Shown here piece by piece: positions 1 to 6,444 of a DNA stretch of 9,486 nt; position 1 is the first letter of the stretch; each line of letters starts with the position of its first letter. The position numbers were made by a program, and so were the translations under genes. The notes below the pieces were generated by a model that was not told the origin of the DNA, made no database searches, and was given only the letters and a program-made list of their open reading frames with translations. The stretch lies in the NCBI GenBank assembly GCA_002371715.1, contig DFGF01000026.1, positions 37,461 to 46,946 of the forward strand. Reading direction: 5' to 3'. Source of the stretch: Prevotella sp. UBA3757. GTDB taxonomy: Bacteria > Bacteroidota > Bacteroidia > Bacteroidales > Bacteroidaceae.

Positions 1-2
1 GC

Positions 3-2765
3 TACGATGCCTACGGACTGCCCGCTGAGCAGTATGCCATCCAGACCGGTCAGCACCCCGAGAAGACTACCTTCGAGAATATTGACCGCTACCGTTCGCA
101 GCTGGACAAGATAGGTTTTTCTTTTGACTGGGAGCGCGAGGTACGCACCTGCGACCCCATCTACTACAAGTGGACGCAGTGGGCCTTCCAGCGTATGTTC
201 AAGAGCTACTTCTCGCTGTCGTCGAAGAAGGCTCAGCCCACCATCAAGCTTATTGAGCACTTCGAACTGATGGGTACCGAGAACTGCAATGCCCTGGGTA
301 CCGAGGAGCTGCACTTTACGGCAGCCGACTGGGCATCGTTCTCAGAGAAGAAGAAGCAGGAGGTGCTGATGAATTACCGCATAGCCTACCTGGCCGACAC
401 GATGGTGAACTGGTGTCCGAAGCTGGGCACGGTACTGGCCAACGACGAGGTGGTGGACGGTGTCTCAGTGCGTGGCGGCTACCCCGTGGTGCAGAAGAAG
501 ATGCGCCAGTGGTGCCTGCGCGTATCGGCCTACGCCCAGCGACTGCTGGACGGACTGGAGGAGATAGACTGGACGGACTCGCTGAAGGAGACCCAGCGCA
601 ACTGGATTGGACGCTCAGAGGGTACGGAGGTGGAGTTCAAAGTGGCTGACAGCGATAAGCACTTCACCATCTTCACCACGCGTGCCGACACGATGTTTGG
701 CGTGACGTTCATGGTACTGGCTCCTGAGAGTGACCTCGTGGCCGAACTGACTACCCCTGAACAGAAAGAAGAGGTAGAAAAATACCTGGACTACGTCAAG
801 AAGCGCACAGAGCGCGACCGTCAGATGGACCACAAGGTGACGGGTGTGTTCTCCGGCTCTTATGCCATCAATCCGTTTACAGAAGAAAAGATACCTATCT
901 GGATTGCTGAGTATGTATTAGCAGGCTATGGCACGGGTGCCATCATGGCCGTGCCCGCTCACGACAGCCGTGACTATGCCTTTGCCAAGCACTTCAATCT
1001 GCCCATCATCCCTGTCATTGAGGGTGCCGATGTGTCGGAGGAGAGCTTCGACGCCAAGGAGGGCATCATGTGCAACAGTCCGAGAACTGAGAACTCACCT
1101 CTCAGTTCTCAGTTAAACCTGAACGGGCTGACCGTCAAGGAGGCCATTGCTGCCACGAAGAAATACGTGGAAGAGCAGGGACTGGGCCGCGTGAAGGTGA
1201 ACTACCGACTCCGTGACGCCATCTTCTCACGTCAGCGCTATTGGGGTGAGCCGTTCCCCGTGTACTATAAGGACGGTATGCCCTATATGATACCGAAGGA
1301 GTGCCTGCCCCTGGAGCTGCCAGAGATTGACGAGTACAAGCCTACGGAAACGGGCGAACCCCCATTGGGACGCGCCAAGGTGTGGGCCTGGGACACGAAG
1401 ACAGATAGCGTTGTCGATGTCAAAAACATCGACAACAGGACGGTGTTCCCGCTGGAGCTGAACACGATGCCCGGCTTTGCAGGCAGCTCGGCCTACTACC
1501 TGCGCTATATGGACCCCAAGAACGAGAAACAATTAGTGAGCCGCGATGCTGACGAATACTGGCGTAATGTCGACCTCTACGTGGGCGGTACGGAGCACGC
1601 CACGGGCCACCTGATCTACTCGCGCTTCTGGAACAAGTTCCTCTATGACTCAGGCTACTCTTGCGAGGACGAGCCCTTCAAGAAGCTGGTGAACCAGGGC
1701 ATGATCCAGGGCCGCTCGAACTTCGTTTATCGCATCGAGGACGAAGGTGCAGATAAGGGTAAGTTCGTCAGCTTCGGACTGAAGGACAAATATCAGACTA
1801 CACCTATCCACGTAGATGTGAACATCGTCTCGGCCGACGTGCTGGACATCGAGGCCTTCCGTGCCTGGCGCCCTGAATACCAGAATGCTGAGTTTATCTT
1901 AGAGGACGGCAGTCAACTAACTGTCAACTGTCAACTGTCAACTGTCAACTCAGTATACAAATGCGGATGGGCCATCGAGAAGATGTCAAAATCGATGTTC
2001 AACGTGGTCAACCCGGATATGATTGTCGAGAAGTATGGTGCCGACACGCTGCGCCTGTACGAGATGTTCCTGGGACCCGTCGAGCAGTCGAAGCCCTGGG
2101 ACACCAACGGCATTGACGGTTGCCACCGCTTCCTGAAGAAGTTCTGGGCACTGTTCTATGGAAATAATAGGGCTAATGAGGCCAATGAGGCCAATAGGAC
2201 CAATGAGGCCAATAGGACCAATGGGGCCAATAGGGCCAATGGGGCCAATAGGGCCAATGCGACCAATGGGCTCATTGTTGACGACTCGGAACCTACGAAG
2301 GAGGCGCTGAAGAGCGTCCACAAGCTCATTAAGAAGGTGTCGCAGGACATTGAGGCCTTCTCGTACAACACGTCCATCTCGGCCTTTATGATCTCCGTCA
2401 ACGAGCTGGCTCAGCAGAAGTGTAAGAGCCGTGAGGCCCTCCGTACGCTGGTCATACTGATAGCACCCTTCGCACCCCACATAGCCGAAGAGCTGTGGGA
2501 AGCCCTGGGCGAGGAGGGTAGCGTCTGCGACTCGAAATGGCCTGAGTGGAACGAGGAGTACCTGGTAGAAAACACAGTGAAGCTGGGCGTGGCCTTCAAT
2601 GGCAAGACCCGCTTCGACATGGAGTTTGCTGCCGATGCCGACAACCAGACCATCCAGGACGCCGTAATGGCCGACGAGCGTGCCACGAAGTATATTGACG
2701 GCAAGCCCATCGTGAAGGTCATCATCGTGCCCAAGCGTATGGTGAACATCGTGCTGGCTAAATAA
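3..2765 (+). CDS. leuS: Leucyl-tRNA synthetase, N-terminally truncated by the window edge
   Basis: Cytoplasmic class I aminoacyl-tRNA synthetase that charges tRNA-Leu. The frame is open from the first complete codon at 3, beginning YDAYGLPAEQYAIQTGQHP, a hallmark LeuRS segment just after the HIGH region, so about 80 N-terminal residues including HIGH lie outside the window; the ATG at 195 is internal. Of 920 visible residues, the CP1 editing domain shows the threonine-rich TTRADTMFG (from 225) and GTGAIMAVPAHDSRD with the editing-site Asp at 321. KMSKS is intact at 660-664 (nt 1980-1994), followed by VVNPDMIVEKYGADTLRLYEMFLGP, the anticodon-binding domain and the small C-terminal domain ending at TAA 2763-2765. 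Oddity: three low-complexity in-frame insertions, near residues 361-371, 637-650 and 722-756, encoded by short tandem repeats. All visible catalytic and editing motifs are retained, so the enzyme is probably functional. Confidence 0.97.
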   Translation, partial: YDAYGLPAEQYAIQTGQHPEKTTFENIDRYRSQLDKIGFSFDWEREVRTCDPIYYKWTQWAFQRMFKSYFSLSSKKAQPTIKLIEHFELMGTENCNALGTEELHFTAADWASFSEKKKQEVLMNYRIAYLADTMVNWCPKLGTVLANDEVVDGVSVRGGYPVVQKKMRQWCLRVSAYAQRLLDGLEEIDWTDSLKETQRNWIGRSEGTEVEFKVADSDKHFTIFTTRADTMFGVTFMVLAPESDLVAELTTPEQKEEVEKYLDYVKKRTERDRQMDHKVTGVFSGSYAINPFTEEKIPIWIAEYVLAGYGTGAIMAVPAHDSRDYAFAKHFNLPIIPVIEGADVSEESFDAKEGIMCNSPRTENSPLSSQLNLNGLTVKEAIAATKKYVEEQGLGRVKVNYRLRDAIFSRQRYWGEPFPVYYKDGMPYMIPKECLPLELPEIDEYKPTETGEPPLGRAKVWAWDTKTDSVVDVKNIDNRTVFPLELNTMPGFAGSSAYYLRYMDPKNEKQLVSRDADEYWRNVDLYVGGTEHATGHLIYSRFWNKFLYDSGYSCEDEPFKKLVNQGMIQGRSNFVYRIEDEGADKGKFVSFGLKDKYQTTPIHVDVNIVSADVLDIEAFRAWRPEYQNAEFILEDGSQLTVNCQLSTVNSVYKCGWAIEKMSKSMFNVVNPDMIVEKYGADTLRLYEMFLGPVEQSKPWDTNGIDGCHRFLKKFWALFYGNNRANEANEANRTNEANRTNGANRANGANRANATNGLIVDDSEPTKEALKSVHKLIKKVSQDIEAFSYNTSISAFMISVNELAQQKCKSREALRTLVILIAPFAPHIAEELWEALGEEGSVCDSKWPEWNEEYLVENTVKLGVAFNGKTRFDMEFAADADNQTIQDAVMADERATKYIDGKPIVKVIIVPKRMVNIVLAK
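1082..1114 (+). repeat. Inverted pair of tandem heptamers inside leuS
   Basis: Two copies of GAGAACT (1082-1088, 1089-1095) are followed by CACCT-type spacer sequence and two copies of CTCAGTT (1101-1107, 1108-1114), which is a rotation of the reverse complement of the first heptamer. The arms 1082-1091 and 1101-1110 pair perfectly over 10 bp around a 9-nt loop, and 1086-1095 can pair instead with 1104-1113. The segment encodes a Ser/Asn/Leu-rich stretch (residues about 361-374) just before NGLTVKEAI in LeuRS and keeps the frame. Confidence 0.8.
1912..1950 (+). repeat. GTCAACT heptamer array inside leuS
   Basis: GTCAACT occurs at 1912-1918, 1923-1929, 1930-1936, 1937-1943 and 1944-1950, with a truncated AACT at 1919-1922. 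The total is 39 nt, which preserves the reading frame. It encodes the Gln/Leu/Ser/Thr/Val/Asn-rich residues 637-650, ending only about 10 residues before KMSKS. From memory, Bacteroides LeuRS has a much shorter connection here, so this looks like an insertion; an alignment would confirm that. Confidence 0.88.
2166..2270 (+). repeat. 9-bp tandem array (GGCCAATRG-like) inside leuS
   Basis: Eleven consecutive 9-bp units plus a partial unit encode a tripeptide repeat N-(R/E/G/A)-(A/T) at residues about 722-756, between the catalytic core (after FWALFYG) and the anticodon-binding helices (from EPTKEALKSVHKL). Units differ mainly at the G/A transitions AATGAG, AATAGG and AATGGG and at GCC/ACC. Because the unit is a multiple of three, copy-number change would not shift the frame. 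The product would be a polar, probably solvent-exposed linker. Confidence 0.92.
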
Positions 2766-2785
2766 ATTGTCAGATTGTGATTAGT

Positions 2786-2877
2786 CTGATTGTAAATAAT
2801 CAAGTTGTCTGATTGTAAATAATCAAGTTGTCTGATTGTAAATAATCAAGTTGTCTGATTGTAAATAATCAAGTTGT
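2786..2877 (+). repeat. 23-bp tandem repeat, four perfect copies, between leuS and yitT-rdgB
   Basis: Identical 23-bp units occupy 2786-2808, 2809-2831, 2832-2854 and 2855-2877. Degenerate relatives flank them: 2766-2785 on the left and 2878-2906, built from ATTGTCAA/ATTGTAAA words, on the right. Each unit contains the small dyad TGATT-GTAAAT-AATCA (5-bp arms, 6-nt centre). The array fills most of the 143-bp gap between the leuS stop (2765) and the ATG at 2909. It has no spacers, so it is not a CRISPR. No clear terminator or TAnnTTTG promoter box was seen here. Confidence 0.93.
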
Positions 2878-2908
2878 TAGATTGTAAATTGTCAAATTGT
2901 CAGATTAC

Positions 2909-4429
2909 ATGACTATCCAGCATAAAATGATATGGAACGAAGCCAAGGACTATATGTTTATAGCCCTTGGCCTTTTTATCTATACCATTGCTTTCACCGT
3001 GTTCCTGATGCCTTACCAGATAGTGGCCGGAGGCGTCACGGGTCTGTCGGCCATCATCTACTACGCCACAGGCTTCCACCTGGAGAACACCTATATTATT
3101 ATCAACGGCATCCTGCTTATCGTAGCTCTGAAGATTCTGGGTGTGAAATTCCTGATGAAGACCATCTTTGCCATCTTCACGCTCTACTTCATGCTGATGG
3201 TGGCCCAAGACCTGATACCCAAGCAGGAGAACGGACTGCCGTTCAAACTGATGGGCGAGGGTCAGGACTTCATGTCGATGATCATAGGCTGCGTACTGAC
3301 GGGTATTGCACTGGCAACGGTGTTTACCAACAACGGTTCTACGGGTGGTACGGACATCATAGCCGCCTCGGTCAACAAGTACCATCCAGGCGTATCGCTG
3401 GGCAACGTGCTGATTGCTGCCGATTTCTGCATCATCGGCTCGTGTATGTTCTTCCCCCAGTTTGGCACCTATCTGGAGCGTGCTCACAAGGTGATGTTCG
3501 GCTTCTGCGTAATGGCTATGGAGAACTATACGCTCGACTACGTCATGAACGCACGCCGGCAATCGGTACAGTTCATGATATTCTCGAAGAAGTGGCAGGA
3601 GATAGCCAACGCCATCGGCACGCAGATGAACCACGGTGTGACTATTCTTGACGGTCACGGCTGGTATACGGGTCACCAGATGAAGGTGCTCTGTATTCTG
3701 GCCAAGAAGAACGAGAGCATCAATATGTTCCGACTCATCAAGATGATAGACCCCAACGCCTTTGTCTCGCAGTCGAGCGTCATCGGCGTCTATGGTGAGG
3801 GATTTGACGAGATGAGAGTGAATGTGAAAAAAGAAAATAAAAAGATGAAAATAGTATTTGCCACCAACAACGCGAACAAACTGATGGAGGTTCGCAAAAT
3901 ACTTGGTAATCAGTTTAAGGTACTGTCGCTGGACGACATTGGCTGTCATGATGACATACCCGAAAAGGGACAGACGCTGGAGGACAATGCGCTGCTGAAA
4001 GCCCAGTACGTGTATAATAAGTACCACGTAGACTGCTTTGCTGACGACACAGGCCTGGAAGTAGACGCTTTAGGAGGAGCCCCAGGTGTCTATAGCGCAC
4101 GCTATGCGGGTGGGGCAGGACACGACTCTGAGGCCAACATGACGAAATTGTTGCACGAATTAAAGAATAATAACAATCGCAAGGCACGATTCCGCACCAT
4201 CATTACGTTAATAATAGATGGAAAAGTCAAGAACTTCGAGGGTGTTGTCAATGGCGAAATTATTACCCAACGCAGAGGAGGACAGGGCTTTGGCTACGAC
4301 CCTATCTTCCAGCCTGACGGCTATACGGAAACCTTTGCTGAATTAGGAACAGGCATCAAGAACCAAATCAGCCATCGGGCACAGGCAGTGGCGAAACTCG
4401 CAAAATACCTGAATGAAAGGAAAAAGTAG
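2909..4429 (+). CDS. rdgB: YitT/DUF2179 membrane protein fused in frame to RdgB-type ITP/XTP pyrophosphatase
   Basis: One frame of 506 residues from ATG 2909. Residues 1-312 resemble a complete YitT-family protein: about five hydrophobic segments (the first around 15-36), the GGVTGLSAI and NNGSTGGTDIIAAS motifs, then a soluble DUF2179-like domain ending GVYGEGFDEMRV. The family's transport role is unknown. Residues 313-506 are a full-length RdgB/HAM1 pyrophosphatase, which hydrolyses dITP, ITP and XTP to monophosphates and so keeps deaminated purines out of DNA and RNA. No stop separates them: the junction is a Lys-rich VKKENKK linker. A TTG at 2897 extends the frame by four codons, but ATG 2909 is preferred. 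A fusion of these two families is unexpected, since adjacent separate genes are the usual arrangement as I recall it. It may be real, a local mutation, or a one-base sequencing error in the A6 tract at 3827-3832. Confidence 0.85.
   Translation: MTIQHKMIWNEAKDYMFIALGLFIYTIAFTVFLMPYQIVAGGVTGLSAIIYYATGFHLENTYIIINGILLIVALKILGVKFLMKTIFAIFTLYFMLMVAQDLIPKQENGLPFKLMGEGQDFMSMIIGCVLTGIALATVFTNNGSTGGTDIIAASVNKYHPGVSLGNVLIAADFCIIGSCMFFPQFGTYLERAHKVMFGFCVMAMENYTLDYVMNARRQSVQFMIFSKKWQEIANAIGTQMNHGVTILDGHGWYTGHQMKVLCILAKKNESINMFRLIKMIDPNAFVSQSSVIGVYGEGFDEMRVNVKKENKKMKIVFATNNANKLMEVRKILGNQFKVLSLDDIGCHDDIPEKGQTLEDNALLKAQYVYNKYHVDCFADDTGLEVDALGGAPGVYSARYAGGAGHDSEANMTKLLHELKNNNNRKARFRTIITLIIDGKVKNFEGVVNGEIITQRRGGQGFGYDPIFQPDGYTETFAELGTGIKNQISHRAQAVAKLAKYLNERKK
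3845..4429 (+). other. rdgB: RdgB moiety with its own candidate start codon
   Basis: ATG 3845 would give a 194-residue protein, the normal length for RdgB (E. coli about 197). Motifs in order are FATNNANK at 5-12, the substrate-binding entry; FADDTGLEVDALGGAPGVYSARYAG around 65-89, with D68 matching the catalytic Asp; GFGYDPIF; and ISHRAQA near the C-terminus. Upstream of the ATG is A-rich sequence (AAAAAAGAAAATAAAAAG), which suits Bacteroidetes initiation, as these bacteria rarely use strong Shine-Dalgarno sites. A free RdgB could therefore be made by internal initiation even if the fusion is also translated. Whether that happens cannot be read from the sequence. Confidence 0.6.
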
Positions 4430-4430
4430 A

Positions 4431-4459
4431 AAGGTAAAAAAGTAAAAAGGTAAAAAAAA
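4431..4459 (+). repeat. A-rich GTAAAAAG-type repeat before porZ, left arm of an inverted repeat
   Basis: Words of the type GGTAAAAA / AGTAAAAA fill the gap between the rdgB stop (4427-4429, itself inside the repeat) and the porZ ATG at 4461. Positions 4434-4451 are an 18-bp perfect reverse complement of 4535-4552 within the porZ signal-peptide coding region. Confidence 0.85.
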
Positions 4460-4460
4460 G

Positions 4461-6419
4461 ATGATCAAAACAATAATAAAATGGAAAGCAAGCATGGTAA
4501 GACGGTTTTCACCTTTTTACCTTTTTACCTTTTTACCTTTTTACTTTTTTACTTTTTTACCTTTAAACGTAAATGCACAGATAGGTACCTGGCGCAACTA
4601 CCTGTCGTATGCTGACGTCCAACAGATCAGGGCGGCAGGCAGCAACGACCTCTTCGTGCTGGCCTCCAATGCCCTCTACCAGTATAACAAGGCCGACCAG
4701 AGCATTCGCACCTTCGACAAGGCCAGCGGACTCTCCGACACCTATATCACCCATATCTGCTGGAGTCAGCAGGCCAAGCGCCTCATTGCCGTCTACCAGA
4801 ACTCGAATATTGACCTGTTAGACCTGAACGGCAACGTGACCAACATCAGCGACCTCTACACGAAGGCCATCATAGGCGACAAGACCGTTTCGAGCATCCG
4901 CATGGACGGCATCTACGCCTACCTGATATGCGGGTTCGGCATCGTGAAAGTCAATATGCAGCGTGCCGAAATTGCCGACACCTACCGACCTACGCATCCT
5001 GAATATCCCACGTCGCTGCCCGATGAGGACAACAGTGACTACGATCAGTACATAGAACTGGTAAAGACACTGAAGCCTGGCGGACCGAAATACAACTACT
5101 TTGCCAATATGAAGTTCCACAATGGCGTGCTCTACACCGTTGGCGGCGGCTTCTACCAGCTGGGCAACTATCTGCGGCCAGGCACTGTTCAGGTGCTCAA
5201 CGGCAGTGACTGGACCATCTATCAGGACGACTTCAAGCCCGCCTTTGCCACCAGTTACCAGGACGTGACGTCCATTGCCGTAGACCCAAGGAACGACAGC
5301 CGTGTCCTGGTGGCTTCCTGTCTGGGCATACTGGAGTTTGAAAACGGTGTCTACAAGAACAACTATACAGCCGGCAACAACCAGTATTTCGCGTCAGCGG
5401 CAGGCAACGGCGACCCCAACTACGTGCGGACGGACGGTGCCATCTTCGACAGTCAGGGCAACTTCTACTGCCTGAACAGCGGTGCTGCCAACCCCATCAT
5501 CAGATGGAATGCTGACGGCACGTGGGAAGGCATCAAAAGCGACCAGCTGATGGAAAGCACTGGCAAGTCGATGTACGTCATGCGGAGCGCCTTCTTCGAC
5601 AGCAACGGACGCCTGTGGTTCACCAACGCCCACAGGTTCAGCCCATACATCTGCTGCTACGACCCGTCGACGAACCAGGTGGTCAAATACAGCAGCATGT
5701 CCAATCAGGACGGCATCAACTTCGTGACCTACGCCGCCCAATGCGGCTGTGAGGACAAGGAGGGCAACATCTGGATAGGCACGGATATGGGTCCCGTCTA
5801 CCTGGACCAGGAACGCATAGCCGACAACACGCTGGGCGTCATACAATACAAGGTGCCGCGCAACGATGGTACCAACTATGCCGACTACCTGCTGGCCAAC
5901 ATCAACATCAACTGCATCGTTGTTGACGGAGCAGGGCGCAAATGGTTTGGCACGGACGAGAACGGTGCCTACCTAATTAGTGCCGACAACAATACGCAGG
6001 TGCAGCACTTTACGACCGACAACAGCAAACTGCTGAGCAACCGGATAGAGTCTATAGCCGTCAATCCGGCTACCGGCGAGGTTTTCTTTGGAACGGACAA
6101 GGGGCTCTGCTCGTATGTCAGCGATGCCACGGAAACCAATACGGAGATGACGACCGACAACGTCTGGGCATATCCGAATCCTGTCACGCCGGAATACGCC
6201 GGACTCATCACCATCGTCGGACTCAGCTACAATGCCGATGTCAAGATACTCGCGGCTAACGGAGCCCTGATAGCCGAGGGTAAGAGCAATGGCGGCTCGT
6301 TTACGTGGGACGGCTGTGACCAGAAGGGTAGGAGAGTGGCCTCCGGCATTTACATGGTTGCCACGGCCAAGAATAACGGCGAAAAGGGTACCGTCTGCAA
6401 GATTGCCATCATCAGATAG
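4461..6419 (+). CDS. porZ: PorZ-like beta-propeller protein of the type IX secretion pathway
   Basis: Encodes 652 residues. A signal peptide with cleavage likely after VNA39 precedes QIGTWRNYLSYADVQQI, the start typical of PorZ. The middle shows propeller-like repeats with motifs such as GLSDTYIT, NGNVTNIS, GRLWFTNA, GNIWIGTD, GRKWFGTDENG and GEVFFGTDKG, resembling two-component-regulator propeller blades. The last ~90 residues (VWAYPNPV, then WDGCDQKGRRVASGIY, ending KIAIIR) form a type A type IX secretion C-terminal domain. In Porphyromonas gingivalis, PorZ is a surface protein of the sortase/attachment complex that anchors cargo to A-LPS; that role here is inferred from family. It is shorter than P. 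gingivalis PorZ (about 780 residues from memory). Start ATG 4461 is used; ATG 4494 would give a tighter 28-residue signal peptide and is a real alternative. No clear promoter was seen, so cotranscription with rdgB is possible. Confidence 0.85.
   Translation: MIKTIIKWKASMVRRFSPFYLFTFLPFYFFTFLPLNVNAQIGTWRNYLSYADVQQIRAAGSNDLFVLASNALYQYNKADQSIRTFDKASGLSDTYITHICWSQQAKRLIAVYQNSNIDLLDLNGNVTNISDLYTKAIIGDKTVSSIRMDGIYAYLICGFGIVKVNMQRAEIADTYRPTHPEYPTSLPDEDNSDYDQYIELVKTLKPGGPKYNYFANMKFHNGVLYTVGGGFYQLGNYLRPGTVQVLNGSDWTIYQDDFKPAFATSYQDVTSIAVDPRNDSRVLVASCLGILEFENGVYKNNYTAGNNQYFASAAGNGDPNYVRTDGAIFDSQGNFYCLNSGAANPIIRWNADGTWEGIKSDQLMESTGKSMYVMRSAFFDSNGRLWFTNAHRFSPYICCYDPSTNQVVKYSSMSNQDGINFVTYAAQCGCEDKEGNIWIGTDMGPVYLDQERIADNTLGVIQYKVPRNDGTNYADYLLANININCIVVDGAGRKWFGTDENGAYLISADNNTQVQHFTTDNSKLLSNRIESIAVNPATGEVFFGTDKGLCSYVSDATETNTEMTTDNVWAYPNPVTPEYAGLITIVGLSYNADVKILAANGALIAEGKSNGGSFTWDGCDQKGRRVASGIYMVATAKNNGEKGTVCKIAIIR
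4511..4564 (+). repeat. ACCTTTTT octamer array encoding the PorZ signal-peptide core
   Basis: Four ACCTTTTT units (4511-4542), two ACTTTTTT units (4543-4558) and a decayed ACCTTT make up the array. As 8 bp is out of phase with codons, the protein repeats every 8 residues: PFYLFTFL then PFYFFTFL. The hydrophobic core of the signal peptide is thus made of repeat sequence. It is the inverted counterpart of the repeat before the gene. Confidence 0.92.
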
Positions 6420-6444
6420 TCAGGCTGACTGAAAGACAGCATCG

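Noticed and set aside
1986..2480. Collagen-like IGPIGPIGP frame on the minus strand
   Set aside because: It is the reverse reading of the 9-bp repeat inside leuS and has no independent support.
2786..2877. CRISPR array
   Set aside because: The 23-bp units are directly contiguous with no unique spacers, and no cas gene is present.
2897..2908. TTG start for the YitT-RdgB frame
   Set aside because: It adds only four residues from the repeat-derived DNA, and ATG 2909 is a standard start in the same frame.
2900..4027. 375-codon open frame on the minus strand opposite yitT-rdgB
   Set aside because: It is His/Val-rich with no recognisable domain and lies entirely over the well-supported YitT and RdgB coding sequence, so it is a shadow frame.
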